A DNA stretch of 64,000 bases from Aegilops tauschii subsp. strangulata. Its lineage: Eukaryota; Streptophyta; Magnoliopsida; Poales; Poaceae. This document shows, in pieces, positions 54,960 through 64,000 of the stretch (position 1 is the stretch's first letter; the number at the start of each line of letters is the position of its first letter). The position numbers were made by a program, and so were the translations under genes. The DNA is taken from the NCBI RefSeq assembly GCF_002575655.3, contig NC_053040.3, forward strand, positions 462,196,780 to 462,260,779. The letters are read 5' to 3'. A model generated the notes under the pieces. The model was not told the DNA's origin, ran no database searches, and saw only the letters and a list, made by a program, of their open reading frames with translations.

Positions 54960-55160
54960 TTGATCTTCATTCCGAGCATCTCTCAGGTGGTCTTCTTCGT
55001 ACCTAAGCACACATAGCATTCCCGATTGAGGTAGTAGCCATGTTTCACGTGGTTCATTTGGAAGCTCATTAAGGAGAGAGGTCACTTCGGTCTCGGTAGC
55101 TCTTGCACGTTCTCTTGTCTTCGGTCCACTTGGCATTTGGGAAGACGAAGGTAGATCCAT
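54960..55160 (-). pseudogene. Gypsy pol C-terminal fragment
   Basis: The open stretch starts MDLPSSSQMPSGPKTRERAR and contains TEVTSLLNELPNEPRETW and LCVLRYEEDHLRDARNED. Across the solo LTR the same frame continues to the right (VDRMFEYHTCLRHPDAEHPT on the - strand, about 56945-57000 joined to 55165-55200). The insertion therefore fell inside a reading frame. Codons after about 54960 are Gly/Pro-rich and fall in the palindrome cluster, probably beyond the true stop. Confidence 0.5.
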
Positions 55161-55200
55161 GGCGACAACCGTAGGATGCTCCGCATCAGGGTGCCTGAGG

Positions 55201-56943
55201 TGAAGGAAATATGCCCTAAAGGCAATAATAAAGTTGTTATTTTATATTTCCTCATGATAAATGTTTATTATTCATGCTAGAATTGTATTAACCGAAAACT
55301 TAGTACATGTGTGAATACATAGACAAAACAAAGTGTCCCTAGTATGCCTCTACTTGACTAGCTTGTTGATCAAAGATGGTTATGTTTCCTAACCATAGAC
55401 ATGTATTGTCATTTGATGAACGGGATCACATCATTAGAGAATGATGTGATGGACAAGACCCATCCGTTAGCTTAGCATTAATCATTGTTTAGTTTTATTG
55501 CTATTGCTTTCTTCATGACTTATACATGTTCCTCTGACTATGAGATTATGCAACTCCCGAATACCGGAGGAACACTTAGTGTGCTATCAAATGTCACAAC
55601 GTAACTGGGTGATTATAAAGATTCTCTACAGGTGTCTCCAATGATGTTTGTTAAGTTAGCATAGATCGAGATTAGGATTTGTCACTCCGAGTATCGAAGA
55701 GGTATCTCTGGGCCCTCTCGGTAATGCACATCACTATAAGCCTTGCCAGCAATGTAACTAATGAGTTAGTTGCGGGATGATGTTTTACGGAACGAGTAAA
55801 GAGACTTGCCGGTAACGAGATTGAACTAGGTATGAGGATACCGACGATCGAATCTCGGGCAAGTAACATACCGATGACAAAGGGAACAACGTATGTTGTT
55901 ATGCGGTTTGACCGATAAAGATCTTCATAGAATATGTAGGAGCCAATATGAGAATCCAGGTTCCGCTATTGGTTATTGACTGGGGATGTGTCTCGATCAT
56001 GTCTACATAGTTCTCGAACCCATAGGGTCCGCACGCTTAACGTTCGATGATGATTTGTATTATGAGTTATGTGATTTGATGACCAAAGTTTGTTCAGAGT
56101 CCCGGATGAGATCACAGACATGATGAGGAGTCTCTAAATGGTCGAGAGGTAAAGATTCATATATTGGAAGGTTATATTCGGACACCGGAATGGTTTCGGG
56201 AAGTATCGGATAAGTTTCGGAGTACCGGGAGGTTACCGGAACCCCCCGGGGAAGTAATGGGCCTTATTGGGCTTTAGTGGAAAGGAGAGAAGGGCCACAA
56301 GAGGAGGCAGCGCGCCTCCCCATGGACTGGTCCGAATTGGACTAGGAGGGGGCGTCGCCCCCCCCTCTTTCCTACTCGCATCTTCCTCCTTCCCTCTCTC
56401 CCCCTTGTTGGAATAGGAAAAGGGGGGGGGCGAATCCTACTTGGACCGGGAGTCCAGGTAGGACTCCCATCCTTTGCGCGCCCCCCTTGGGCCGGCCTCC
56501 TCTCCTCCCCCCTTTATATACATGGGAGGGGGGCACCCCAAAGTCACACCAAGTCTTCTCTTAGCCGTGTGCGGTGCCCCCCTCCACAGTTACACACCTC
56601 GGTCATATCGTCGTAGTGCTTAGGCGAAGCCCTGCGCCGGTAACTTCATCATCACCGTCACCACGCCGTCGTGCTGACAGAACTCTCCCTCGTCCTCAAC
56701 TGGATCAAGAGCTCGAGGGACGTCATCGTGCTGAACGTATGCTGAACACGGAGGTGTCGTACGTTCGGTACTTGGATCGGTTGGATCGCGAAGACGTTCG
56801 ACTACATCAACCGTGTTACTAAATGCTTCCGCTTTCGGTCTACGAGGGTACGTGGACACACTCTCCCCGCTCGTTGCTACGCTTCTCCTAGATAGATCTT
56901 GCGTGATCGTAGGATTTTTTTTGAAATACTACGTTTCCCAACA
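55201..56943 (+). repeat. Solo LTR of WIS/Angela type
   Basis: 1743 bp, starting TGAAGGAAATATGCCC and ending ACGTTTCCCAACA, flanked by a perfect 5-bp duplication TGAGG (55196-55200 and 56944-56948). No internal sequence is present on either side. This is the product of recombination between the two LTRs of a former full element. A TATA box TTTATATAC lies at 56513-56521. Confidence 0.97.
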
Positions 56944-57329
56944 TGAGGCACGTATGGTATTCGAACATTCTATCCACCATCTGGTCTGAAGGTCAGTGAC
57001 GAAGGAAGCAGAAGGGTGAGATTATCAAGGATGGCCAAGGAGTACTAACCAACATAGACAGTCATTATCGCGTCCAGTTTTGTTCCCTTGGTGGAGTCGT
57101 TTGCAAAGGTTTTGCAACGTTTAGTGTACTTTTTTCCAATGAGAAAACATGTAAGGCACTCGACGAAGGGTATGATTGGACGATGATCAAAACCAACCAT
57201 ATCAACCTTTTGGTCATAGCCAAATTTTTGAATCTTGTTTGGATGGTTACCAATATTTTGGCATGCCCATGCATTTTAGCTAACTCTAATCCACTTTTCT
57301 TCCAGCATTGGCCAAAATGTAGACAGCCA

Positions 57330-58640
57330 AAGAGTATGTTTGGATTGTGGCCGAGTGTACCCTACCAAAATTCATGCTAAAAAAGTTGATCTTTGTTTGG
57401 ATAATTCCCAACTTTTGGCATGTCAATGCACTCTAGCCAACTCTAGTTCATTTTTCTTGCTAATGTTGGTCAAATGACAGTGAATAGCGTAAAACTGCCA
57501 CTTTTCGGGTTAGGATTCCAAAAAACTATTAGATTTTTTTGTCACTAACACCTACCAAAACTGTGGTCGGCTGTTTCAGAAAACCCAAATGTCTGAGTGC
57601 TTTACAATTGATCGCGACTATGACAGTTGGGGCCCACACATAAGAAAACCCTTTGTTTGACCGTTCTTTTGACCGTTACTAGACAAGTGGGGCCCACATG
57701 CCAGTCTCTCTTCCATAGTTTTTTTATAGAATAACCCCTACAACTATTTTTAAAAGAAAACAGGTCCCTGAAAACAATTTTAAAAAGCAGTCAGGTCCTG
57801 GAATCATTTTCTCAAAGCAATCGGGTCCCTCAATCATTTCAAAAAGCAATCCGGCCGGTAAATCCCGGACAGCCATCCGCAATGCCTCCTTCCGGGGCCA
57901 TGGAGTCATCGCCTGGAGTCCACACCTGGGGTCGCCGCCGCCTGCTGTGGGGCTCCGGCTCGGGTCGCCAATGTGCGCCATGTGGCCTCCATTGGTCGCC
58001 GCCCGCCATGGGGAGCCGCCTCGCCAAGCACAGAACGAGGCGGCCACCGGCCCGGCGGTGTCGTGTAGCTAGATTGGTAGTGAGAGTGTGAGGTGGGGTG
58101 AAGGAGCGACTGGGGTTGAGCACCGGTGATCATCGTCGGCGGGCGGCGGGGGAGCTCTTCTTCCCCCTCGATCTGTTCTTCCCATCCGTCCTGTGGGTGG
58201 CTCTGTTTAAAAAAACAGGCGGTGGGATTATTTGAACAACTCCATGGTTGACATGTGGGCCCCACATGCAAGTTAACGGACAAACAAACAACTTGTTTAG
58301 GGGTGGGCTCGACCTGTTTTAAACCGGATCAATCCAAATCGCCTGGCCATTTAGGTTTTTGGAAACAACAAACCAAAGAACCGGTAGGTACGAAGGACAA
58401 ACAAATTTCGGTTAGTTTTTTGAAACCCTAGCCTGAAAAGTGGTAGTTTTATATGCTATTCACTCATCAAACCACGGGCAACCAAAAGCAGAAAAGCTCA
58501 ACCAAAATTTTGCCTTACCAATGCTTTGGTGGGGGCAAACCTCGGGCATAAACCAAACATACCCAAAACCTTGACCAAATTCGCACAACAAACCAAATTT
58601 TGGTAGGACTCGCTTATGTACAAACCAAACACGAGCCTTG
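57330..58640. mobile_element. Long inverted-repeat element (MULE/fold-back type)
   Basis: Inverted arms of roughly 350-400 bp lie at about 57335-57715 and 58240-58635. Matching anchors are GTGAATAGC...AAACTxCCACTTTTC (57480-57513 against 58433-58468 inverted), CAAAAAACTA, CCCAAATG/CCTAAATG, CCTACCAAAATT and GTGGGGCCCACATG near the inner ends. Between them is a GC-rich core at 57840-58210 with short open frames on both strands. Long arms with a non-transposase core fit a Pack-MULE-like or fold-back element. A related 90-bp unit starting GTTTGGAT is repeated at 57237 and 57396, so the left arm may extend further. Confidence 0.6.
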
Positions 58641-58699
58641 CTTCGGTACACCCCCCTTCGCTTAACGTATAAGGGCATTTTTGGCATACGGTGCTTAAC

Positions 58700-59357
58700 G
58701 TATCCTGCGCCGTATGCGGCGTGCCCATACAGGTAGAGCCGAGCGCACGGCTCAAGCCGATACGGCCGGCTCGCATGTACCCTCTCCCGTCGCGTGAAAA
58801 AAAGACCCACGACCTAGCGTTGATCACGTGGCTCATTCCCACGTCGCCCCATCCGGCCGATCGCCGCCCTTCCCCGCTGACGGCCGCCTTTCCCCGCCGA
58901 TCTAGCCGCGATCACGCTGCCAATTCCAATGTCACCCCGTCCGGCCGAACGCCGCCTTTCCCCGCCGATCGTCGACCATTCTCCCTGTCTTCACCCGGGA
59001 TCTGGCCGCCGTGGATGTTGTTGGAGTCGCCGCCGTATGCGATTTGGCCTCCGTGCAGGTCGTCGCGGTGACGTGGCCTACGCGGACGCCGTCGCCGTTC
59101 GCAACGGCGTGATCAACCTCTCCGGGAACGTCCTCGCCATCCGCAGCTAGGCCAGCGTCTAGGTTTGCCATCTAAGCCGTCTAGTTTGTGAAAAAAAATT
59201 GTAGCGGCAAATAATGATGTGTAGAGCAGTGTTATCTGTAATCACTTGTTTGTTATGAACTATTCATTCGGCATGACTGTTGTACATTTAATTTGATTTC
59301 AAATTGATAGATCAATTTTTATTTTAAATGTTGCAGTGTTGGTAGTGAGGTCACTCA
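58700..59357 (+). other. Leader or promoter region of the FAR1-type gene
   Basis: GC-rich until 59160, with a partly repeated CCGCCTTTCCCCGCCGATC unit (58886 and 58950). It then turns AT-rich with a GTTGCAG-like acceptor at about 59331-59337, shortly before the ATG at 59358. This fits an untranslated first exon plus an intron. The open frames at 58691-59171 have no recognised product. Confidence 0.4.
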
Positions 59358-62113
59358 ATGGATAAAGAAACTGGATTTACGGATGCATTCTTGGAGACGA
59401 GTGAGTGGTATGGTAGCGATAGTGTTGATCGTACGAATGGTAATGAAAGTAAAAATGATGATGATAGCAGCGATAATGAATCCTGGTCGTCGTACGATAA
59501 TTTACCTGAGGAGGATTTTCAAAAGAAGGAGGAGGGTGCTTGTAGTGAAAACGTAAGTGAGTGTACGTTCATTTCGTCGGACGAAGAACCATATGGGTAC
59601 TTACATGTGCATATGATTTTTTTATGTGCAGGAGGATGTTGACATGCAAAACGAGGAAAATCATGGTGTTGAATCTTACGCGGATAACATAAGTCAGGTT
59701 CGGTCCAAACTTTTAGATATCATACAATAATAAAAACTTGTTAATGACAACTTACACTTGCTTATGTGTAATATTGTAGGCTAACTTCGATGGTTGGAGT
59801 GGTGATGATGGCTATGAGCATGAGGATGTAGCTAATATGGACATTGAGGAGGCTGAAATCCAGCAACGTACGCTGGAGACACAGTTGAAGTTTATGGGTA
59901 TGACCTTTGCCTCACAATGGGCGGCTTACACGTTCTACAATAACTACGCCAAAGACCGTGGATTCAGTATCAGAAAAGATAAGGTGAAACGAGGAAAAGG
60001 TCTTTCAACCACTATTCGATATAGGCGGTACATTTGCTCGAGGGCAGGAAAACGACTGAGTAAATTTTTAAACCCGGAGGGCCGTACCCGCAGGCTAAGA
60101 CCTGAGACTCGTTGTGAGTGTGGCGCACATTTAGTTGTGAAGTTGGACAAAGGACGTGGAGTTTGGTTCGTGGCAGTTTTTATGGATGATCACAACCATT
60201 TGTTGGCTAGAGCAGATGAGGTGGTATTTCTGCGGTCACATAGAGTGACGGGAGATCACCAGATAGCTGAGATCTTGGCGATGGAAGGAGCTGGGATCAG
60301 AAAGCATATCATCGTCGACAACTTCATTAGCAGGTATGGTTCGTACGATAAGTGTGGGTTTCTGAGACGAGACGTCTACAACCTATGTTGCCGTGAAAAA
60401 ATGAAGTTGATTGCGAAGGGTGATGCTAACACGGCAATCGGGATCGCGAGGAGCAGAAAGGAGAAGGATCCAGACTTCTTCTTTGAGTACGTGCTCGATA
60501 AGGAGGGTCGTTTAAAGAGCATGTTCTGGTGCGATGCCCAGTCACGGCAGGACTATCAGTTGTATGGAGATGTGACTGTGTTTGACAACACGTATAAGAT
60601 GAACAGATATGGTATGCCGTTCATCCCCTTTGTTGGTGTAAATAATCACCGTTGCACCACAGTGTTTGGTTGTGCCATTGTGTCTGACGAGACAGAAGCG
60701 ACGTACGTGTGGCTGCTCGAGACATTCCTGAAGGCCAATTGTCAGAAGAAGCCAAGGTCAATCATCACAGATGGAGACGCTGCAATGATACGAGCTATTC
60801 GGTTGGTTTTGGTTTATGTGTTGCACCGTCTCTGCTCATGGCACGTGAAAAAAAAATATGCAGAAGCACCTTAATTACAAATCACTAAATGAGTTCAGGG
60901 CACTCTTGTACTACTTCACCTCTCCGGCCAACTTTGAGGCGAGATGGCACGCTTTTGTCCTTAAATGGAAGACTGATAAAACAGAAGAGTGGCTGCGTAG
61001 GATGTACAGGAAGAGGAGTCTGTGGGCAGCATCATATCTGTCAGATGGTTTTTTTCTGGGTATGCGCAGTAATCAGAGGAGTGAAAGTCTCAACTCTTGT
61101 CTTCACCTTCACCTGGACGGCGGTATGACTATTGTTGATGTAGTTGTGCATTATGAGAATTGCATAGTTCGACTAGGTGAGAACGAGGCGCATGATGACT
61201 ATGTTTCTAATCAGTCATTGCCACCATCAGTCACAGAATATAAGGACATTGAGGAGCATGCTGCCAAAGTATTCACTCATGCCAAGTTTTATATTCTTCA
61301 ACAAGATCTGAAGAAGATGGGAGAGCTTGAGATTTTGAGACGCTAGTGGGAGTTGACTGTCACACCTTCATCGTGACATGGAGAAATAACCGCAAATTTC
61401 AGTTCAGCGTGAATTATCGAGCTGAAAACTCTGAGAATACTATAGACTGCAGTTGTGGACGAATGCTTCGGAAAGGGTTGCCTTGCAAACACATTATGTA
61501 TGTGTTGATTCATCTAAAATACCTAAAATACCTAAGTTTTGCATCCTTAAGAAGATGTCGAAAGTTGCGAGAGGTGGGTTGCCTGCACAGCGGAAGAGTG
61601 ACATGTTTGGCTGGAGTTGGACAGGGGCAGAGCAGCGTGCTCGCTATAGTCAACTCAGTATAACAGGAGCAGAAGCTTTCCATGTTGCATCAAATGATCC
61701 ATTCGTCTTTGATGAGTTGATGCAGTGTCTGCAGAATATAATAGCTAAAAAAAGGTCCCTGATGATGATGTTGTTGGTAGTAGAAGGAATGTGCATGAGG
61801 AGCCACGTGAGCCGGAACAACATGTTGATGTCATAGGTGATCCCGTAAAAGTTTCCACGAAGGGCGCCCCTAAACAGAGCAAGACAGGGCAGGCAAAGAA
61901 AGATCCAAATGTTACAAAAAATGGAAGACCAAAATCATTTTCTGAGAGAAAACGCGGTCCTCTTTGTGGCATATGTCGCGAGGAGGGCCATAGACGGCAA
62001 ACGTGCCCCCAGAATGAAAAGTAAGTTCTATACATTTTAATTATTTTTTGTTTCTCTCTTTACAATGTTCTGATGAGTTGTTTTCAATTTGTTATGTAGG
62101 AACCGGGCATAAA
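59358..62113 (+). pseudogene. FAR1/FHY3-family (MULE transposase) gene, frameshifted
   Basis: Proposed exons, all phase-consistent, are 59358-59552 (GTAAGT donor), 59632-59697, 59780-62020 and 62101-62113 (stop). After an acidic N-terminus comes a FAR1 DNA-binding domain (YTFYNNYAKDRGFSIRKD, CECGAHLVV, about 59920-60200). A MULE-type DDE transposase core follows (FDNTYK at 60579, SIITDGDAA at about 60762, QRSESLN at about 61075), then a SWIM finger CSCG...GLPCKH (about 61451-61495). Last are GGLPAQRKSDMFGWSWTGAE and a zinc knuckle CGICREEGHRRQTC. Frame changes occur at a nine-A run (60848-60856), near 61345, near 61515 and in an A run near 61750. I found no premature stop codon once these are allowed for. 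It is a MULE transposase or a host FAR1-related factor; the neighbourhood favours a transposon. Confidence 0.88.
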
Positions 62114-63160
62114 GACGAAGCATTAATAATCAATGGAAGGCACTGGGACAGAGTTCTATTAGCACGTCGTTGTGTTACTACACGTACTATATTTGCAGAC
62201 AACTTTTTTACGTTTTATTGTCGCTTTCGTGTGAGACTAAACATTTAAATGCGTGTCCAACTATCATTGGTACTATTTTGTGAGACGGAATGTTATAAGT
62301 GTGGGCAACTAGTATTATTTGCGGCTGTGATGTTATACGTACTGTTGTTGTTTGTATTCGCGGCGGTAATTTTTTTTATAAAAAAGTACCCCCGCCGTCC
62401 TGAGTTGGCGCCAACAAGGCACAATGGCGCGATGTGGACAAAACATGCACATGATCCCACAACGATTCTGGTGGCAGCAGTGGCGCTAGATCCGATGATG
62501 ATCCACCTGGCAGCATGATTGGCGCGCCATCCCGTGCGGTGGCCGACAGCCGAGGCAGTGGCGGGCCCGCGCAGTCCAGCTAGTGCGGTCTGGCACGATT
62601 CCCCGTGCGCCACGCGCGTGTCTGGTGGCCCAGCCGCCGACTGAGCGACAGCCGCAGGCCCGGTGGCAGACGTCTCGTCCCGCCCGACCGAGCGGGCACC
62701 TGCCGAGGATGCCACTTGGCGCGCTTGGGCAGGCCCAATGACGGTGCGCGGCGGCGCGTGTGGGCCGGCCCATTGATTGTGCCGGTAGTGCGGGGGCAGG
62801 GCCGACGGGGGTCAGGACTAAAGTTTAGTCCCACCTCGCCCGCCGAACGACGCCGCGACCAGCTTATATACCTGCCTCCCGCCACCCAGTGAACTCAATT
62901 GATACTCGCCTCGTCCCGCCACTGCCCCGTTGTTACCGCCCTGCAGGCCGTAGCTGGGCCGAAAGGCCGGCCCTCTTGCCGCCCGGCTTGATCGGGCCAG
63001 ACCGATTACGTCCAGTTGCGGCCCGTAAGGACTGTTGGGCCTTTTTTAAATATGTTTTTTTCACATAGATTTATTTTTTTATATGTTAAACAATCGAGAA
63101 AAGTCATGACAGCAGTAACACATTCATACAAATATATCATATTTCACACATAACAATTAA
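62114..63160. other. No gene recognised; GC-rich block then AT-rich
   Basis: 62390-63020 is GC-rich, with a TATATA at about 62865 and open frames on both strands (62293-62715 -, 62605-62892 +) that share no motif. It looks like promoter or leader sequence, or an element end, rather than coding. 63040-63160 is AT-rich. Confidence 0.45.
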
Positions 63161-63161
63161 A

Positions 63162-63345
63162 ATGCCATGTCTCATAACCTTTAACAAAGTAGCATAACGA
63201 ATAAACTAAAAATGCCATGTCTCATATCCTTTAACAAAGTAGCATAAGAATAAACTAAAAGTGCCATGTCTCATATCCTTTAACAAAGTAGCGTAACAAA
63301 TAAACTGAAAGTGCCATGTCGCATTACAATCGAACAAAGTGATAA
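63162..63345. repeat. 50-bp tandem repeat, about 3.7 copies
   Basis: RTGCCATGTCTCATA-CCTTTAACAAAGTAGC units start at 63162, 63212, 63261 and 63311 (period 49-50). They lie between the two convergent genes. Confidence 0.9.
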
Positions 63346-63403
63346 GTACCCAACAACGGGAGGGAAACCTTCTACGGGACTAAAACCCTACCGATGCTAA
63401 TAC

Positions 63404-64000
63404 CTATTCCTTCTCCATGATTTTAACAATTTTCGTCTTGACCTTTTCTAATGTGTTCACCTCCGAAAAAATAATTTCCGCGACAATACGTGGCCTTGAC
63501 GCATTAATCTCTTCCTGGTCAAATTCATATGTCCAGCGATCTCCGTCCCAGTGTTTTATGCACCACATCACAAAAAGTCCACAAGACACTCTGCAATAAA
63601 ACACATGCGATCAGCTTAGGATGTACCATGCACTTGCTTGTACTAGTTGTATGCAGTATGAACTTACGCATCTTTTTGTCTCTGCATTTCGTACTCATTT
63701 ATTGGCCACGATATGACATCTGGATATTTTTTTGCTTGAAGAGTTGAGTTGACCTCCATAATATCCTTAGAAATTTCAGCTCTCTGAAACAAATTAACGA
63801 AACCAGAATATATATTTGTTTCAATATAAACCAGAATAATGTATGTCGCAATATATACTAGAATAATGTATAAACAAAATTACAGCGTACCAGTGTGGCA
63901 ATCATATTGCAAATTCTTCGGCTAATTGCGCCATTAGAATTTGAGTCAAGAACTTGAAACTCCTCCTTGACGGTGTGCATCACTATGGTTATCCAATGAT
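63404..64000 (-). CDS. ULP1-like cysteine peptidase (C48), 3' exons; runs off the window
   Basis: Three phase-consistent exons on the - strand: 63891 to beyond 64000, 63668-63783 and 63404-63590, joined at GTACGC, GTAAGT, TTTCAG and TTGCAG sites. The first holds the catalytic His in HWITIVMH and Asp in FQVLDSN. The second holds the oxyanion-hole region EYEMQRQKDA. The third holds the nucleophile Cys in VSCGLFVMWC, and the protein ends VKTKIVKIMEKE. This His-Asp-Gln-Cys arrangement is the C48 (SUMO-protease-like) fold. In plants it is common in host ULP1 genes, but also in ULP1 domains carried by MULE and CACTA elements. No lesion is visible. The N-terminus is outside the window. It lies 1.3 kb from and convergent with the FAR1-type gene. 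Confidence 0.8.

Larger units (their letters stand above)
54290..57050 (-). mobile_element. Gypsy-type retrotransposon remnant, split by the solo LTR
   Basis: On the - strand, from about 57050 and excluding the solo LTR, a coding tail runs to about 54960. It is followed by sequence with CCGGAT palindromes and an apparent LTR-like end. The key peptide is PSGPKTRERARATETEVTSL followed by LLPQSG-MLCVLRYEED, which resembles the C-terminal part of grass Gypsy pol proteins downstream of integrase. No integrase, RT or PBS remains, and I could not place the element's termini. Confidence 0.5.

Overview
The window is a transposon-dense stretch of a grass genome, almost certainly Triticeae (wheat, Aegilops or barley type). 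The main reason is the LTR starting TGAAGGAAATATGCCC and ending ACGTTYCCCRACA, about 1.73 kb long, which belongs to the WIS/Angela/BARE group of Copia elements. It occurs here as a full element (1-14941) and as a solo LTR (55201-56943). I see no intact, clearly host-functional gene. Gene-like pieces are either transposon proteins or broken copies of host genes carried by transposons.

Region 1 (1-14941): a decayed WIS/Angela-type Copia element on the + strand, entering the window in its 5' LTR. Its RNase H segment is split at 4971 by a second LTR element on the - strand (4977-12989, target duplication CCCGT). The nested element is chimeric. It has a long open Copia gag, only the first 20 codons of protease, an array of GGTASTACC palindromes, and then an unrelated 500-residue ORF where integrase, RT and RNase H should be. 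Its LTRs carry the same palindromes.

Region 2 (14942-19689): a frameshifted receptor-kinase exon, a two-exon gene fragment of unknown family, and a Helitron 5' terminus.

Region 3 (19575-53793): a head-to-tail series of Helitrons, all on the - strand, in which 5' and 3' termini alternate. Helitron A (19691-~24030) carries host and LINE fragments. B (24041-33158) is a once-autonomous element encoding a broken Rep-PIF1 helicase. C (33170-35724) carries a broken LEA_2/NHL gene. D (35725-38881) and E (38900-~44228) carry unrecognised fragments. F (44279-53365) is split by a complete but dead Copia element (45351-52581, TSD CCCTC). A further, weaker 3' end lies at 53790.

Region 4 (53794-58700): remains of a Gypsy-type element, the solo LTR with a perfect TGAGG duplication, and a long-inverted-repeat (MULE/fold-back type) element.

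Region 5 (58700-64000): a FAR1/MULE-family transposase gene on the + strand, damaged only by frameshifts, followed by a 50-bp tandem repeat and, on the - strand, the 3' exons of a ULP1-like (C48) cysteine peptidase with its catalytic residues intact. The two may have belonged to one large MULE-like element.

Splice sites, family assignments and ends were read by eye. Coordinates marked approximate should be treated as such.
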